A stretch of DNA of 64,000 nt, taken from the NCBI GenBank assembly GCA_024640405.1, contig JAHEFB010000106.1, forward strand, positions 1 to 64,000, in the 5' to 3' direction. Of the stretch, positions 7,713-16,835 are shown piece by piece. How positions within the stretch are numbered: the stretch's first letter is position 1; each line of letters opens with the position of its first letter. The stretch is from Alphaproteobacteria bacterium. Lineage in GTDB: Bacteria; Pseudomonadota; Alphaproteobacteria; Rhizobiales; Aestuariivirgaceae. The notes under the pieces were generated by a model that had not been told where the DNA came from, made no database searches, and saw nothing but the letters and a program-made list of their open reading frames with translations. The position numbers and the translations under genes are program-made.

Positions 7713-10406
7713 TCAATCATCAAGCTTGATGCACACAGCTTGCGACGCGGTTGGCGCAATTTGCGTTGCGTTGAAGATTTCGGCCTGGAACTCGAAACAT
7801 TCGGACTGTTTCTTCTCGTTCCGGTCTTTGTCTTTGCCTGGCTTCCCGGCATGTTTGTCTGCCAGATAAAATGTGGCATTGAACCTGCCGCGCCTGTCCG
7901 TATGGCTGATCTCGTACTGCATCGCGCCATCTGGACGAACCATACGAACGCGGACAGCCTGCTTCTTGATATGCGGACTTACACGACCGCCGATCTGGAC
8001 GGATTTCTTGCCGACCTTCTCAACCTTCTCGTCGAGTTTTATGTCTCCTTTGTGTTTTGGAGAGACGTTGGACAGCACGCCACCGATGGGAGACATCCAG
8101 GTGGCGGGGATTCCGGTGACTTCCACTTTTTCCGTATAATAGTGCGGCACATGGCCCTTTAGCCGGATGCGGGCCTTGGCCTCTTTCATTTCCTTGAAAT
8201 CAACAGTTGGAATCATCAGCAGGTCCAGCTTGCGTTCGCCAAGCGGTTCCAGCGTCAGCCAGCGATGCGGGAAGTAGACATAGTAGCCGCGCGGTACGCC
8301 ATCGAGGGAAAGAACGATGATGGTCTTTTCCTTCAGCGGATTGCGAACGGCAACAGTCAGCTTGACCGGCTCGGGAACCGAAGCGGAGGGGGGTTGGAAA
8401 TTGAAGACATTCTCCTGCGCCTGATTATTGGAGCCGGTGACCTCGCCCAGCTGCTGGGAAATTGCCGCTTTGAGGCAGGTATGTTCGCCGACAAGCGGAA
8501 CCCAGTTGACAAACTGCTCTGCCGATCCGTTTGCAGGAACAAGCGGATGGGTAAACGTGTTCAGCGGTGACCAGTTGCCATTGTCGCCGACACCGGGCGG
8601 GTTGATGGCATAGTAGGTGACCTTGACGTCGGTAGCGTCGATCCCTCCGTCATTATGAACGCGGGCATAGTAGCGGTTGATTTCCAGAGGGCGCGGCTCA
8701 TCGCCATTTCCGACCGGGTTGCCGCCGGGATCGGTAAAGTCGTAGCTGCCGAACGGATTACGATCAATCCAGATGTCTTCGGTTTCATAGCCGGGACCCC
8801 ACGGTTCGATCCGCAGGTCAAACTGACCGTCCGGATCATCAGCGATGGACTGGGCCCATTCCACACGAACCCTGCACACCCGCGGACGCGCTTGCACGTT
8901 GTCTTCCTCCACGGTGATCTCAAGAGCCCGCAACGGGTCTTCCGCGCTTTCACCTTCCAGCATGATGCGCTGGTCGTCCTGCAGCAAGGTAATCAGCCGG
9001 GATTGGTGATTGTTGTTCAACTCCCCGGTAACAACCTTGGTCACCACAACACCGCCGTCAGGTGATCCGAACAACGGGAGTGGGATCAATGGATCGAAAA
9101 TTTGCGGATCCGACGCGTCTTCTGGCCGCTGACGTACTTCAACAAAATAATACAGTCCGTCAGAAACCCTGATGCGGGTGAGATGGTAACGGTCGGAAAT
9201 GGTATCTTCGCTCAGACCGTGCGCAACCAGTTCATATGTTTCTGAGAACGGATTACGGTCCCAGTCCAGATCGACAATGTTGTTCGCCTGATACCAACCC
9301 AGCTGATGCATCAGAAAGCCGGAAAACAGGGGATGAGAATCGTGATTGCCCATCATTTCGAAGTTTTGCGCCGTGGCTTCTGAACCGTCGATCAAATCAC
9401 TGGCATAGACGTCTTCGCCCAACACCATGCCGCCGTCGATCATGTTATGGGCAAATTCGTGTGCAGCGCGGCCCCAGTCGGCATCATGGCCCTGTGCGAT
9501 CAGGCCGACGGGTTCATCCAGCGTGATATTGATGTTGACGCTGCCGCCATCGGAATAGGCAAAATTGTCCTGGCTCCAGCCGCCCCAGGCCCGAACAAAC
9601 GTGCCGTCCAGGTAAACCGCAGCGGTCATTACCACATAGTTGTTCAGGTCGAAGCCCTGGTCCTGGGCGCCCTGTGCGCTTTCGGCCATCAGTTGCGCCA
9701 GCACCGCGGCATCAAAGTTGGGATATCCCGGCGCGCCGTTAGCCCGGTAATAGGTATCGTGGTCGCCTATCAGCGGTACGAAGTCGGTCACGTCCACCTG
9801 AACGTTCAGGGCGCCGTAACTGACCTGGTCATAATAGGTGGTGACGTTGGCAAAGGTGTCGATCAGTGTCTGCTGTTCTGCCGCCAGATCAGCGGGCACC
9901 GTATCTGTTGGAAAGCTCGGGATAACAATTATGTTGGCAGTGCCGGTGGGAGGGACGCCGCCCGCCAGCGGCGAATTTGCGGGCCCGGCGCCGGCATAGG
10001 AGAAGGGTGGGCCATCTTCGCCGCTACCGGGTTTTGGCCATGGACGGGTCTCAAAATCCAGCGGTCCGTGTGCGGTTGCGCCATCTACTGTGACGCTGAC
10101 CTGACCGGAGCCGCAGCGCGGATCGGTGATGACGAGCAGTTTGTTGGGCTCGCTTTCAACAACCAGGGCTGGCAGGCCACCGACTTTCACGTGATTTCCC
10201 TTGCGATCATTGTCGAAACCGGTGCCGATAATGACCATGACAGTACCCGCATAACCCTTCCATGGCTGGAATTCTGCGATGGAAAGACCCGTAGCGGGCG
10301 CAAGTCGGAAGCGGTCGAGATGCCGCATCAGGAGTTGGGGATCAAGCAGTTGCGCGCGTATGTCGGTTGACAGATATTTCGCGTCTAGTCGGGGTATTCG
10401 TTCCAT
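7713..10406 (-). CDS. Large zinc metallopeptidase-like protein (M6-like) with IPT/TIG and CARDB-like domains
   Basis: An 897-residue protein. Residues about 40-120 look like an IPT/TIG immunoglobulin fold. Residues about 155-400 resemble the M6 (immune-inhibitor-A-like) peptidase domain, with HEFAH at 316-320 as the zinc and catalytic motif and a downstream 'GNHDSH' region. Residues about 560-660 resemble a CARDB adhesion module, and the C-terminus is a further beta-rich, lysine-rich domain. AGGAAG precedes ATG 10406. No classical signal peptide is visible, which is odd for a protein of this type. Its substrate and location are unknown. No partner gene is adjacent. Confidence 0.72.
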   Translation of the reverse strand: MERIPRLDAKYLSTDIRAQLLDPQLLMRHLDRFRLAPATGLSIAEFQPWKGYAGTVMVIIGTGFDNDRKGNHVKVGGLPALVVESEPNKLLVITDPRCGSGQVSVTVDGATAHGPLDFETRPWPKPGSGEDGPPFSYAGAGPANSPLAGGVPPTGTANIIVIPSFPTDTVPADLAAEQQTLIDTFANVTTYYDQVSYGALNVQVDVTDFVPLIGDHDTYYRANGAPGYPNFDAAVLAQLMAESAQGAQDQGFDLNNYVVMTAAVYLDGTFVRAWGGWSQDNFAYSDGGSVNINITLDEPVGLIAQGHDADWGRAAHEFAHNMIDGGMVLGEDVYASDLIDGSEATAQNFEMMGNHDSHPLFSGFLMHQLGWYQANNIVDLDWDRNPFSETYELVAHGLSEDTISDRYHLTRIRVSDGLYYFVEVRQRPEDASDPQIFDPLIPLPLFGSPDGGVVVTKVVTGELNNNHQSRLITLLQDDQRIMLEGESAEDPLRALEITVEEDNVQARPRVCRVRVEWAQSIADDPDGQFDLRIEPWGPGYETEDIWIDRNPFGSYDFTDPGGNPVGNGDEPRPLEINRYYARVHNDGGIDATDVKVTYYAINPPGVGDNGNWSPLNTFTHPLVPANGSAEQFVNWVPLVGEHTCLKAAISQQLGEVTGSNNQAQENVFNFQPPSASVPEPVKLTVAVRNPLKEKTIIVLSLDGVPRGYYVYFPHRWLTLEPLGERKLDLLMIPTVDFKEMKEAKARIRLKGHVPHYYTEKVEVTGIPATWMSPIGGVLSNVSPKHKGDIKLDEKVEKVGKKSVQIGGRVSPHIKKQAVRVRMVRPDGAMQYEISHTDRRGRFNATFYLADKHAGKPGKDKDRNEKKQSECFEFQAEIFNATQIAPTASQAVCIKLDD

Positions 10407-10876
10407 GGCGACTTCCTTTCGAAAAAGCGTTTGGATTCCCCATGCCCGGTTATGTTCCGTGCTCGAAATTGCCTCCTGGAAAATAACCTGAGGGCAGGAT
10501 GTCTTATGACGCCTGCAGGCACAGTGGGAATTCGCACACAGGCCCGGTCAAATTGGTGCCTTGCGCCACACGTTCTTCAAGTCTCAGCAGGTGGCGATGT
10601 CGCTCAATTCCACTGCACAAAACGGTGGTAGATCTGGCTGCCTTCACCCGCAAAGTGGTTTATGGCAACACGATGATAGGAGAGATCCGTCAGCGCGGCG
10701 GGGACACTCTCGATGATCGAACCTGCGGTATCTCAAGGGAATTTTCTGGCGCTCGCGCCGAAGTTCATCGTAACTGCAACCCGTTCTAGCCGAAAGGAAA
10801 GCAGATCCGGGCAATGTGCTACGGTGCGATTATCGCTGCTCCGATGAGAGTGAACCTTCGGCAGTTCGTCCGATGA
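10407..10876. other. 470-bp region with no supported gene
   Basis: This stretch lies between the start of the metallopeptidase gene and the stop of the phosphotransferase gene. Short open frames here lack ribosome sites and protein-like composition. It presumably holds the promoter of the metallopeptidase. I saw no convincing repeat or terminator. Confidence 0.5.
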
Positions 10877-11785
10877 TCAGCCTGCCTTGATCGCTGCGAC
10901 ATGCCCGGCAAAGGCAGGGTCCGCCATCAGTTTCTTGCAGCGCGCAAAGCGGCCGTCAGCATAGGCACGAAAATCGTCCACCGGGTTTTCATTCGCCAAC
11001 TGGATCAGGCCCCAAAGTGTCCACAACAGATCGCACATCGCCTTGTAGATCACCACTCGGCCATGCTCGGAGGCTGTTGCGTTGCGATCGAAATAGGCGG
11101 TCATCATCTCTTCATCCTGCACCGCGTTGAACTCGCCTTCAACGGACAGATCGCCCAGATCCCACATCGGGTCGTTCATCCCCGAGTATTCCCAGTCAAC
11201 GATCCACATGCGCTCGTCGGTATCGAGGAAATTTTCGCACAACGGATCACAATGGCACGGCGCTGGCTCTGCCGGATGAGCAGCGAGCGCGGCCCGTACG
11301 GTTTCGGCTTCTGCGACAACATCGTGATAACCGTCCGGCAACGCCACATCCTTTGTCGACAGTATCCCCAGATACTCGTCAATCATCTGAAACAGCTCGA
11401 AATGAAACGGAAACTCGGCACCTGAGGTATGCAGTTTGCGGAAAGCCCGGCCGGCTCGTGCCGGGGCTCCTGTACGTGACCGGAAGGCTTCCGGGGTCAT
11501 GGTTTGGGTATTGTCGATAAATCTGGTGACCATCAGGCCGCTGTCAGCATCGGCATAAAGCACTTCCGGCGACACGCCTGCCCGGGCCGCCTCTTTTGCA
11601 GCCACTGCCTCGTTGCCACGGTCTATATACTCTTCAGTCCCTTTCCCGGGAACCCGCAGGCAATGGTCTCCCACGCGATAGACCAGATTGGTCAACCCGC
11701 CCAAACGTTCGATTGGCCCGGCATAACCTTTCAACATGGGTATTGTTGCCATGGCATTGCGAGCTTCGGTTAGTTCATCAGTCAT
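10877..11785 (-). CDS. Choline/ethanolamine-kinase-like phosphotransferase (APH fold)
   Basis: This 302-residue protein has the aminoglycoside-phosphotransferase/LicA fold. The nucleotide region 'GLTNLVYRVGDHCLRVPGKG' is near the N-terminus. The catalytic loop is 'CHCDPLCENFL' and the metal-binding Asp is in 'MWIVDWEYSG'. AAGG lies nine bases before ATG 11785. LicA-type enzymes phosphorylate choline; the nearby betaine transporter and a second related kinase at 16836 make choline or a methylated amine a likely substrate, but this is inference. It is divergent from the methyltransferase gene. Confidence 0.82.
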   Translation of the reverse strand: MTDELTEARNAMATIPMLKGYAGPIERLGGLTNLVYRVGDHCLRVPGKGTEEYIDRGNEAVAAKEAARAGVSPEVLYADADSGLMVTRFIDNTQTMTPEAFRSRTGAPARAGRAFRKLHTSGAEFPFHFELFQMIDEYLGILSTKDVALPDGYHDVVAEAETVRAALAAHPAEPAPCHCDPLCENFLDTDERMWIVDWEYSGMNDPMWDLGDLSVEGEFNAVQDEEMMTAYFDRNATASEHGRVVIYKAMCDLLWTLWGLIQLANENPVDDFRAYADGRFARCKKLMADPAFAGHVAAIKAG

Positions 11786-11870
11786 TTGGAAAGCCTTACC
11801 GGAAAGGTTTACTGTTTACCTGTCTTGACTATCATGGCGCGGCAATTGCGCAAATGCCATGGAGTACCCG

Positions 11871-12503
11871 ATGACCAGTTCCAAGCATGATGGACATCTC
11901 GGCGCGGTTTATGATGCAAAAAAGCCCGAAGAAGTTGCCGGGCACTATGACCGCTGGGCGGAGAGCTATGATTCAGACATGGCTGTTGCCGGATATCGGC
12001 ACCCGGCTATCTGCATGGCTCTGCTGACCCGGCATTTGCCGCGCGGAGCAGAACCCCTGCTGGACGCGGGCGCCGGCACAGGATTGGTGGGGGAATGGCT
12101 CGGGATTATGGGCTACCCGCGGGTTGATGCGCTGGATATATCAGAAGGCATGCTGGCAGTTGCCAGGAAAAAACGCATTTACAATCAACTTCACCAAATG
12201 GCACTGGGCGATAAGCTGGCATTCTCGGACAATGCGTTTGCGGGAGTAATTTCGGCAGGGGTCTTTACCACCGGGCATGTCGGCGCCCAAGGCGTCGATG
12301 AACTGATCCGCATCTGCCAGCCCGGCGGGGTGATTGTGTTGACCGTCAAGCAAACCTTGTGGGCAGCAGAATTTCAGGCCCACATATCTGAACTGCAGGA
12401 CAGCGCAAGAATAATACTTGCAGAACTAACCGAGCCTTATGTTTCGATGCCCGGTGAAGCAGCCACGATTCCTAGCAGGGGAGTGGTGATAAAGGTCTGC
12501 TGA
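11871..12503 (+). CDS. Class I SAM-dependent methyltransferase
   Basis: This 210-residue protein has SAM motif I 'LLDAGAGTGLVG', an acidic residue after 'VDALDISEGML', and motif 'LAFSDNAFAGVISAGVF', as in UbiE/WBSCR27-like methyltransferases. I chose ATG 11871 because GGAG is six bases upstream; the in-frame ATG 11859 has no site. The acceptor is unknown. It lies between a choline-kinase-like gene and the betaine transporter, so an amine or phospholipid headgroup is possible but not shown. Confidence 0.82.
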   Translation: MTSSKHDGHLGAVYDAKKPEEVAGHYDRWAESYDSDMAVAGYRHPAICMALLTRHLPRGAEPLLDAGAGTGLVGEWLGIMGYPRVDALDISEGMLAVARKKRIYNQLHQMALGDKLAFSDNAFAGVISAGVFTTGHVGAQGVDELIRICQPGGVIVLTVKQTLWAAEFQAHISELQDSARIILAELTEPYVSMPGEAATIPSRGVVIKVC

Positions 12504-12585
12504 TCGTCTGGTGCGGTGTTTTCAGCAAAATTCCACAGTGTGGGTTAAGGAACGCGCGGTTTCTTTCCCAACAGTGAAGATTCAT

Positions 12586-12615
12586 TTGACTCTGCTTGGC
12601 GAGGAGTTCCAGAAT
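12586..12615 (+). promoter_or_regulatory. Candidate sigma-70 promoter of the betaine transport operon
   Basis: TTGACT (12586-12591) and CAGAAT (12610-12615) are 18 bp apart and lie 74 bp before the substrate-binding-protein start. The -35 is a 5/6 match and the -10 a 4/6 match. This is a by-eye call. Confidence 0.35.
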
Positions 12616-12625
12616 TCGCCGGGTT

Positions 12626-12639
12626 AACTTTGTAAAGTT
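12626..12639. promoter_or_regulatory. Candidate operator dyad before the betaine transport operon
   Basis: AACTTT-GT-AAAGTT is a perfect inverted repeat just downstream of the suggested promoter and 49 bp before the first gene. The position would suit a repressor such as an osmotic or choline-responsive regulator. No regulator gene is adjacent. Confidence 0.4.
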
Positions 12640-12688
12640 GCCGCTCGCATGGGTTGGCGGTGCATGTCAGGTGAGAGGAAGTCTAAAT

Positions 12689-13666
12689 ATGAGTATTGCG
12701 AAAACCGTTCGCGGCGCGCTGGCGTCTTCTGTGTTAGCTGTTGCTTTGGCAACTTCAAGCATCCAGGCTCAGGCTGCTGCGCCTGAGTCAAATGATCCCA
12801 TCAAAATCGTCTTGTTCGACTGGACCAGTGTGAACCTTAACGCCAAGATTCTGGGGACCGTTCTCGAGCGCCTTGGCTACACTGTCGAATATCCGACCGG
12901 TGACTACTTGTCGAGCCTGTCGACCGGTCTGACCAATGGCGATCTGACGATCGGCATGGAGTACTGGGACACAACGGCCAGCGGACCGATGAAAGCCGCC
13001 GACGCAACCGGTCTTACCGAGCGTCTGGGCGCACTGGGTCCAAAGGCCAAGGAAGAATGGTGGTATCCCGAGTACATGAAAGAGAAATGCCCCGGACTGC
13101 CGAACTGGGAAGCTTTGAAGGACCCCAAATGTGCGGAAGCTTTTTCAACTGCCGAGACTGCACCCAAAGGTCGTTATCTGGGAGGACCGGTAACCTGGGA
13201 AGGTTTTGATGACGAACGGGTCGTGTCGCTCGGACTTCCGTTTACGGTGGTTCACGCCGGTACCGATGGCGCGATGTTTGCCGAGCTTGAGTCAGCATAC
13301 CAGCGTAAGGCGCCAATCATGCTTTGGGTTTACTCACCACACTGGGCCCCTGCCAAGTACAAGGGTGAATGGGTGGAGTTTCCTGAATACACTGACGCCT
13401 GTTACAACGATCCGAAGTGGGGCATGAACCCCGACAAGGCCCATGACTGCGGCAAGCCGTTTGGCGACATCTGGAAATATGCCTGGGCAGGCATGAAGGA
13501 CAAATGGCCGGTAGCCTACAAGGTCGCAAAGGCATACCAGGTCACTTCGGATGAACTCAATGCCATGAGTGGCGAAGTCGATCTTGAAGGAAAGTCCATC
13601 GAGGAAGTGGCAGCAGCCTGGGCAGACGCCAACGAAGCCAAATGGAAGGCGTGGGCCGACAACTGA
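12689..13666 (+). CDS. Glycine betaine/proline ABC transporter substrate-binding protein (ProX-like)
   Basis: This 325-residue periplasmic protein carries a signal peptide (residues 1-31, ending 'QAQAA') and the OpuAC/ProX-type binding domain, rich in Trp as expected for the aromatic cage that holds quaternary amines ('FDWTSVN', 'MEYWDTT', 'WVYSPHWAPA'). The start is ATG 12689, with GAGAGGAAG upstream. It heads an operon with an ATPase and a double permease, and choline-kinase-like and dimethylglycine-dehydrogenase-like genes follow. The ligand is probably glycine betaine, choline or a related compound. Confidence 0.9.
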   Translation: MSIAKTVRGALASSVLAVALATSSIQAQAAAPESNDPIKIVLFDWTSVNLNAKILGTVLERLGYTVEYPTGDYLSSLSTGLTNGDLTIGMEYWDTTASGPMKAADATGLTERLGALGPKAKEEWWYPEYMKEKCPGLPNWEALKDPKCAEAFSTAETAPKGRYLGGPVTWEGFDDERVVSLGLPFTVVHAGTDGAMFAELESAYQRKAPIMLWVYSPHWAPAKYKGEWVEFPEYTDACYNDPKWGMNPDKAHDCGKPFGDIWKYAWAGMKDKWPVAYKVAKAYQVTSDELNAMSGEVDLEGKSIEEVAAAWADANEAKWKAWADN

Positions 13667-13684
13667 CGCCAAACACCTGAACAC

Positions 13685-13720
13685 CGATCCGATCCGGGCA
13701 AATTGCGCCGGGTCGGATCG
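13685..13720 (+). promoter_or_regulatory. Stem-loop between binding-protein and ATPase genes
   Basis: CGATCCGATCCGG (13685-13697) pairs with CCGGGTCGGATCG (13708-13720), with one T-G (G-U in RNA) position and a 10-nt loop. No T-run follows. Such hairpins after a binding-protein gene commonly protect that part of the mRNA and leave the binding protein in excess over the permease. That role is inferred from position. Confidence 0.6.
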
Positions 13721-13757
13721 CACTTATTGTCTGACGGCAACACGGGATATCAAACGC

Positions 13758-14846
13758 ATGGCACGTAATTCTCCAGCCCAGCAGGGGAATGCAACCTCCA
13801 ATGGGGATGTCCATCGCCCGGTTAAACTGGCTTGCCGTAATGTCTGGAAAATTTTCGGAAATGGGGCTGAGGATTTCATCTCCAGGCACGGTGGCAACGC
13901 CAGTGCTTCCGATCTGGTATCGGCCAACCTGATCGGGGCCGTCCGCAGTTGTGACCTGGAAGTGCGTCAGGGTGAAATTTTCATCATCATGGGGTTGTCG
14001 GGCTCCGGTAAATCGACATTGGTCCGCTGCATGTCCCGGTTGATCGAGCCGAGCTATGGCAAGGTCGAATTCGAAGGCAAGGACCTTTTGTCAATATCGA
14101 CGGAAGAACTCATTGAAATACGCCGCCATCGCATGGGCATGGTGTTCCAGCATTTTGCGTTACTGCCTCATTTGTCGGTGCTGAACAATATTGCCTTTCC
14201 GTTGTCGATCCAGGGCATGGACCGGGCAAAGCGTGAAGCCCGCGCTCGCGAAATGATCGATCTTGTGGGTTTGAGCGGGCGCGAACATTTCTATCCCCGC
14301 GAGTTGTCAGGTGGTCAGCAGCAACGCGTTGGCATCGCACGCAGCCTGTCAACCAACCCTGAAATATGGTTTCTCGATGAGCCGTTTTCGGCTCTCGACC
14401 CGTTGATACGGCGCGAAATGCAGGACGAACTGATCCGGCTGCAGGGGGTCTTGAAGAAGACGATTGTATTCATTACCCACGATTTTGATGAAGCCATCCG
14501 GCTGGCAGACCGTATCGCCATCATGAAAGACGGCGAAATCATTCAGATCGGAACACCGGAGCAACTGGTGACCAGTCCTGCGACCGATTATGTTGCCGAA
14601 TTCACCCGGGACGTTCAGCGCGCCAAGGTTATGTCTGCCAGAAGCCTGATGCAGAAACCGGGCCGGGCCAAATGCGCAGGTACCGTTGCCCCGGACACCA
14701 AGGTCTCAAGTTTTTCCGCGGAGATCGTATCGGCCGGGAAGCCTTTTTCCGTTGTAAGCGGTTCAGGAGAAGCCATCGGCGAGGTCCACCCGCAGGCGGT
14801 CATCGACCTTCTTGCAGGAATTGACAGGAGTGCTGTCAACCCGTGA
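13758..14846 (+). CDS. Glycine betaine/proline ABC transporter ATP-binding protein (ProV/OpuAA-like)
   Basis: This 362-residue ATPase has the Walker A 'GLSGSGKST', Q-loop 'VFQHFALLPH', signature 'LSGGQQQRVGIARSL', Walker B 'IWFLDEP' and switch His in 'FITHDFDEA'. An N-terminal extension of about 75 residues before the Walker A is normal for the ProV group. The C-terminal ~90 residues are shorter than a full tandem-CBS module. It provides energy for the permease encoded immediately after it (four-base GTGA overlap). The start ATG 13758 has only a weak ribosome site. Confidence 0.92.
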   Translation: MARNSPAQQGNATSNGDVHRPVKLACRNVWKIFGNGAEDFISRHGGNASASDLVSANLIGAVRSCDLEVRQGEIFIIMGLSGSGKSTLVRCMSRLIEPSYGKVEFEGKDLLSISTEELIEIRRHRMGMVFQHFALLPHLSVLNNIAFPLSIQGMDRAKREARAREMIDLVGLSGREHFYPRELSGGQQQRVGIARSLSTNPEIWFLDEPFSALDPLIRREMQDELIRLQGVLKKTIVFITHDFDEAIRLADRIAIMKDGEIIQIGTPEQLVTSPATDYVAEFTRDVQRAKVMSARSLMQKPGRAKCAGTVAPDTKVSSFSAEIVSAGKPFSVVSGSGEAIGEVHPQAVIDLLAGIDRSAVNP

Positions 14847-16831
14847 GTTCCATAACTGAAAACACTTTGCGCGGGGAAAACCGGACGCTGGGCGGATGGA
14901 GCCTGATCTGGCTTGGCGCGTCGGTGCTGGTGTTGATGTTGCATCTGCTGCGTGACGTTTTTCCGGTCGCGGTTGAGTATCCGTCTGCCTTTGTGATTCC
15001 ATTTTCCGAGTGGATCAGCGCAATCATGACCTGGCTGAAAGTCAATCTGACATGGCTCACCCGATCCATGACGGCCATCCTGGACGTGCCGCTCAGCTTC
15101 GCGCTTAAACTGCTGGCCAAGGGCTTCAAGTTTGGTCACGGGCTGGAAGCCTGGACGCTGCCGCGATTGTCCTGGGTCGGAGTGGTGATCGTGGCATTTC
15201 TGGCCGGCCGTGCAGCAGGTGGTTTAAAGCTGGGCCTGTTGACAGGCAGCTGTTTCTTGTACGTCGCGCTGTTTGGCAAGTGGACCAGTTCCATGCTGAC
15301 CCTCGGACTGATCGCCATTGCGGTGCCGTTTTGCATCGTGACGGGCCTGTTTGTAGGCATCTGGGCCTGGCGGAAACCCTGGGCAGAGCGCTTCATGGTG
15401 TCACCGGCTCTCGACCTGATGCAGACAATGCCGACCTTTGCATACCTGATCCCGATGCTGCTGCTGTTCGGCAACTCTCCCGTTTCAGCCATGATGGCGA
15501 CCGCCATTTTTGCTACTCCACCCATGGTACGCGCCACCATGCTGGGCTTGTCCCGCATACCATCGGAAATTTCCGACTTTAGCGAAATGGCCGGATGCAC
15601 CAGGCGCCAGAAACTGTGGCAGGTGCAACTCCCGTCTGCCCGGCCAACACTCATGGTCGGGGTCAATCAGGTTATCATGCTGGCTCTCAACATGGTGATT
15701 ATCTCGTCGATGATCGGGGCCGGGGGACTGGGCTATGACGTGCTGCTGGCCTTGCGGGCGCTCAAGGTCGGCAATGCCATGGAAGCGGGCCTTGCCATTG
15801 TCGCCATAGCCATTGCGCTCGACCGGTTGAGTCAGGCGATGGCTGCCAAGCAGGCGCGTGGTAACGTGCATCAGGACCAACAGGAACGCAGTATTTTTCA
15901 GCGGTATCCGAATTTGATTCTGGCAATTGCAGCGCTGGTGATAACCACATTGCTGTCATTCGCCGTTCCTGCATTTGCCAAAGTGCCGCCGGAAATCACC
16001 ATCTCGACGGCGCGCGCCTGGAAAGACGCGGTTACCTGGGTGACCATCAACTGGTTTGACGTGATTGAGACATTTCGCGTCACGCTGATACTCTATGTGT
16101 TGAATCCGTTGCGAGCCTTCTGCGAGGGCTTTCCGTGGGCGGGCGCCGTATTTCTGCTGGGACTTGCCGGCTTCCAGTTGGGCGGCTGGCGGCTGGCTGT
16201 GACGGTTGCCGTCCTTACTACATTTTGTGCCGCGACCGGATTGTGGGAAAAGACGATGGCCACTGTCTATCTGTGTGGCATTTCAGCGTTGGTTGCCTGC
16301 CTCATCGGTATTCCGTTGGGATTGATGGCGTCGCGCAGCGACCGTTTCGAGCGGTTTCTTACGCCAATAATTGACACGCTTCAGACCATGCCGTCCTTCT
16401 GTTTCATAATCCCGGTGGTGATGCTGTTCCGCATTGGCGATGTAACCGCGATGATTGCAACGGTGGCGTTCGCGGTGGTGCCTGCCATCCGCTACACAAA
16501 TCATGGCATCCGGCAGGTGCCGCCGTCGCTGATCGAAGCGGCAAAGGTCTCCGGATGCACCAGGACACAGACTTTTTTCAGGGTCCAGTTGCCGGTCGCA
16601 CTGCCGGAGATCATGCTGGGCATCAACCAGACCATTCTGATGGCTCTGGCCATGATCATCATTTGCGCGATGATCGGCACCCGTGATCTGGGACAGGAAG
16701 TCTTCATAGCGCTGTCCAAGGCGGATGCCGGTCGCGGCATTGTTGCCGGCCTGTCCATAGCCTTCATCGGCATAATTGCCGACCGGTTGTTCAACGCGTG
16801 GAGTTCACGTACGCGGGCCAGGCTTGGTTGA
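14843..16831 (+). CDS. Fused double permease of the betaine ABC transporter (ProW-like)
   Basis: The 662-residue membrane protein contains two BPD_transp_1 permease units in one chain. The coupling loops are recognisable twice: 'GCTRRQKLWQVQLPSARPTL' from about residue 251 and 'GCTRTQTFFRVQLPVALPEI' from about residue 571. Each is followed by a hydrophobic 'MIG' helix. Single ProW subunits are about half this length and act as dimers, so this chain probably supplies the whole channel. The start is GTG 14843, overlapping the ATPase stop. Substrate follows the operon: quaternary amines. Confidence 0.9.
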   Translation: MSSITENTLRGENRTLGGWSLIWLGASVLVLMLHLLRDVFPVAVEYPSAFVIPFSEWISAIMTWLKVNLTWLTRSMTAILDVPLSFALKLLAKGFKFGHGLEAWTLPRLSWVGVVIVAFLAGRAAGGLKLGLLTGSCFLYVALFGKWTSSMLTLGLIAIAVPFCIVTGLFVGIWAWRKPWAERFMVSPALDLMQTMPTFAYLIPMLLLFGNSPVSAMMATAIFATPPMVRATMLGLSRIPSEISDFSEMAGCTRRQKLWQVQLPSARPTLMVGVNQVIMLALNMVIISSMIGAGGLGYDVLLALRALKVGNAMEAGLAIVAIAIALDRLSQAMAAKQARGNVHQDQQERSIFQRYPNLILAIAALVITTLLSFAVPAFAKVPPEITISTARAWKDAVTWVTINWFDVIETFRVTLILYVLNPLRAFCEGFPWAGAVFLLGLAGFQLGGWRLAVTVAVLTTFCAATGLWEKTMATVYLCGISALVACLIGIPLGLMASRSDRFERFLTPIIDTLQTMPSFCFIIPVVMLFRIGDVTAMIATVAFAVVPAIRYTNHGIRQVPPSLIEAAKVSGCTRTQTFFRVQLPVALPEIMLGINQTILMALAMIIICAMIGTRDLGQEVFIALSKADAGRGIVAGLSIAFIGIIADRLFNAWSSRTRARLG

Positions 16832-16835
16832 TAAA

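Noticed and set aside
9447-10370. 307-codon plus-strand frame opposite the metallopeptidase gene
   Set aside because: Antisense shadow; the minus-strand protein has recognisable domains and a zinc motif.
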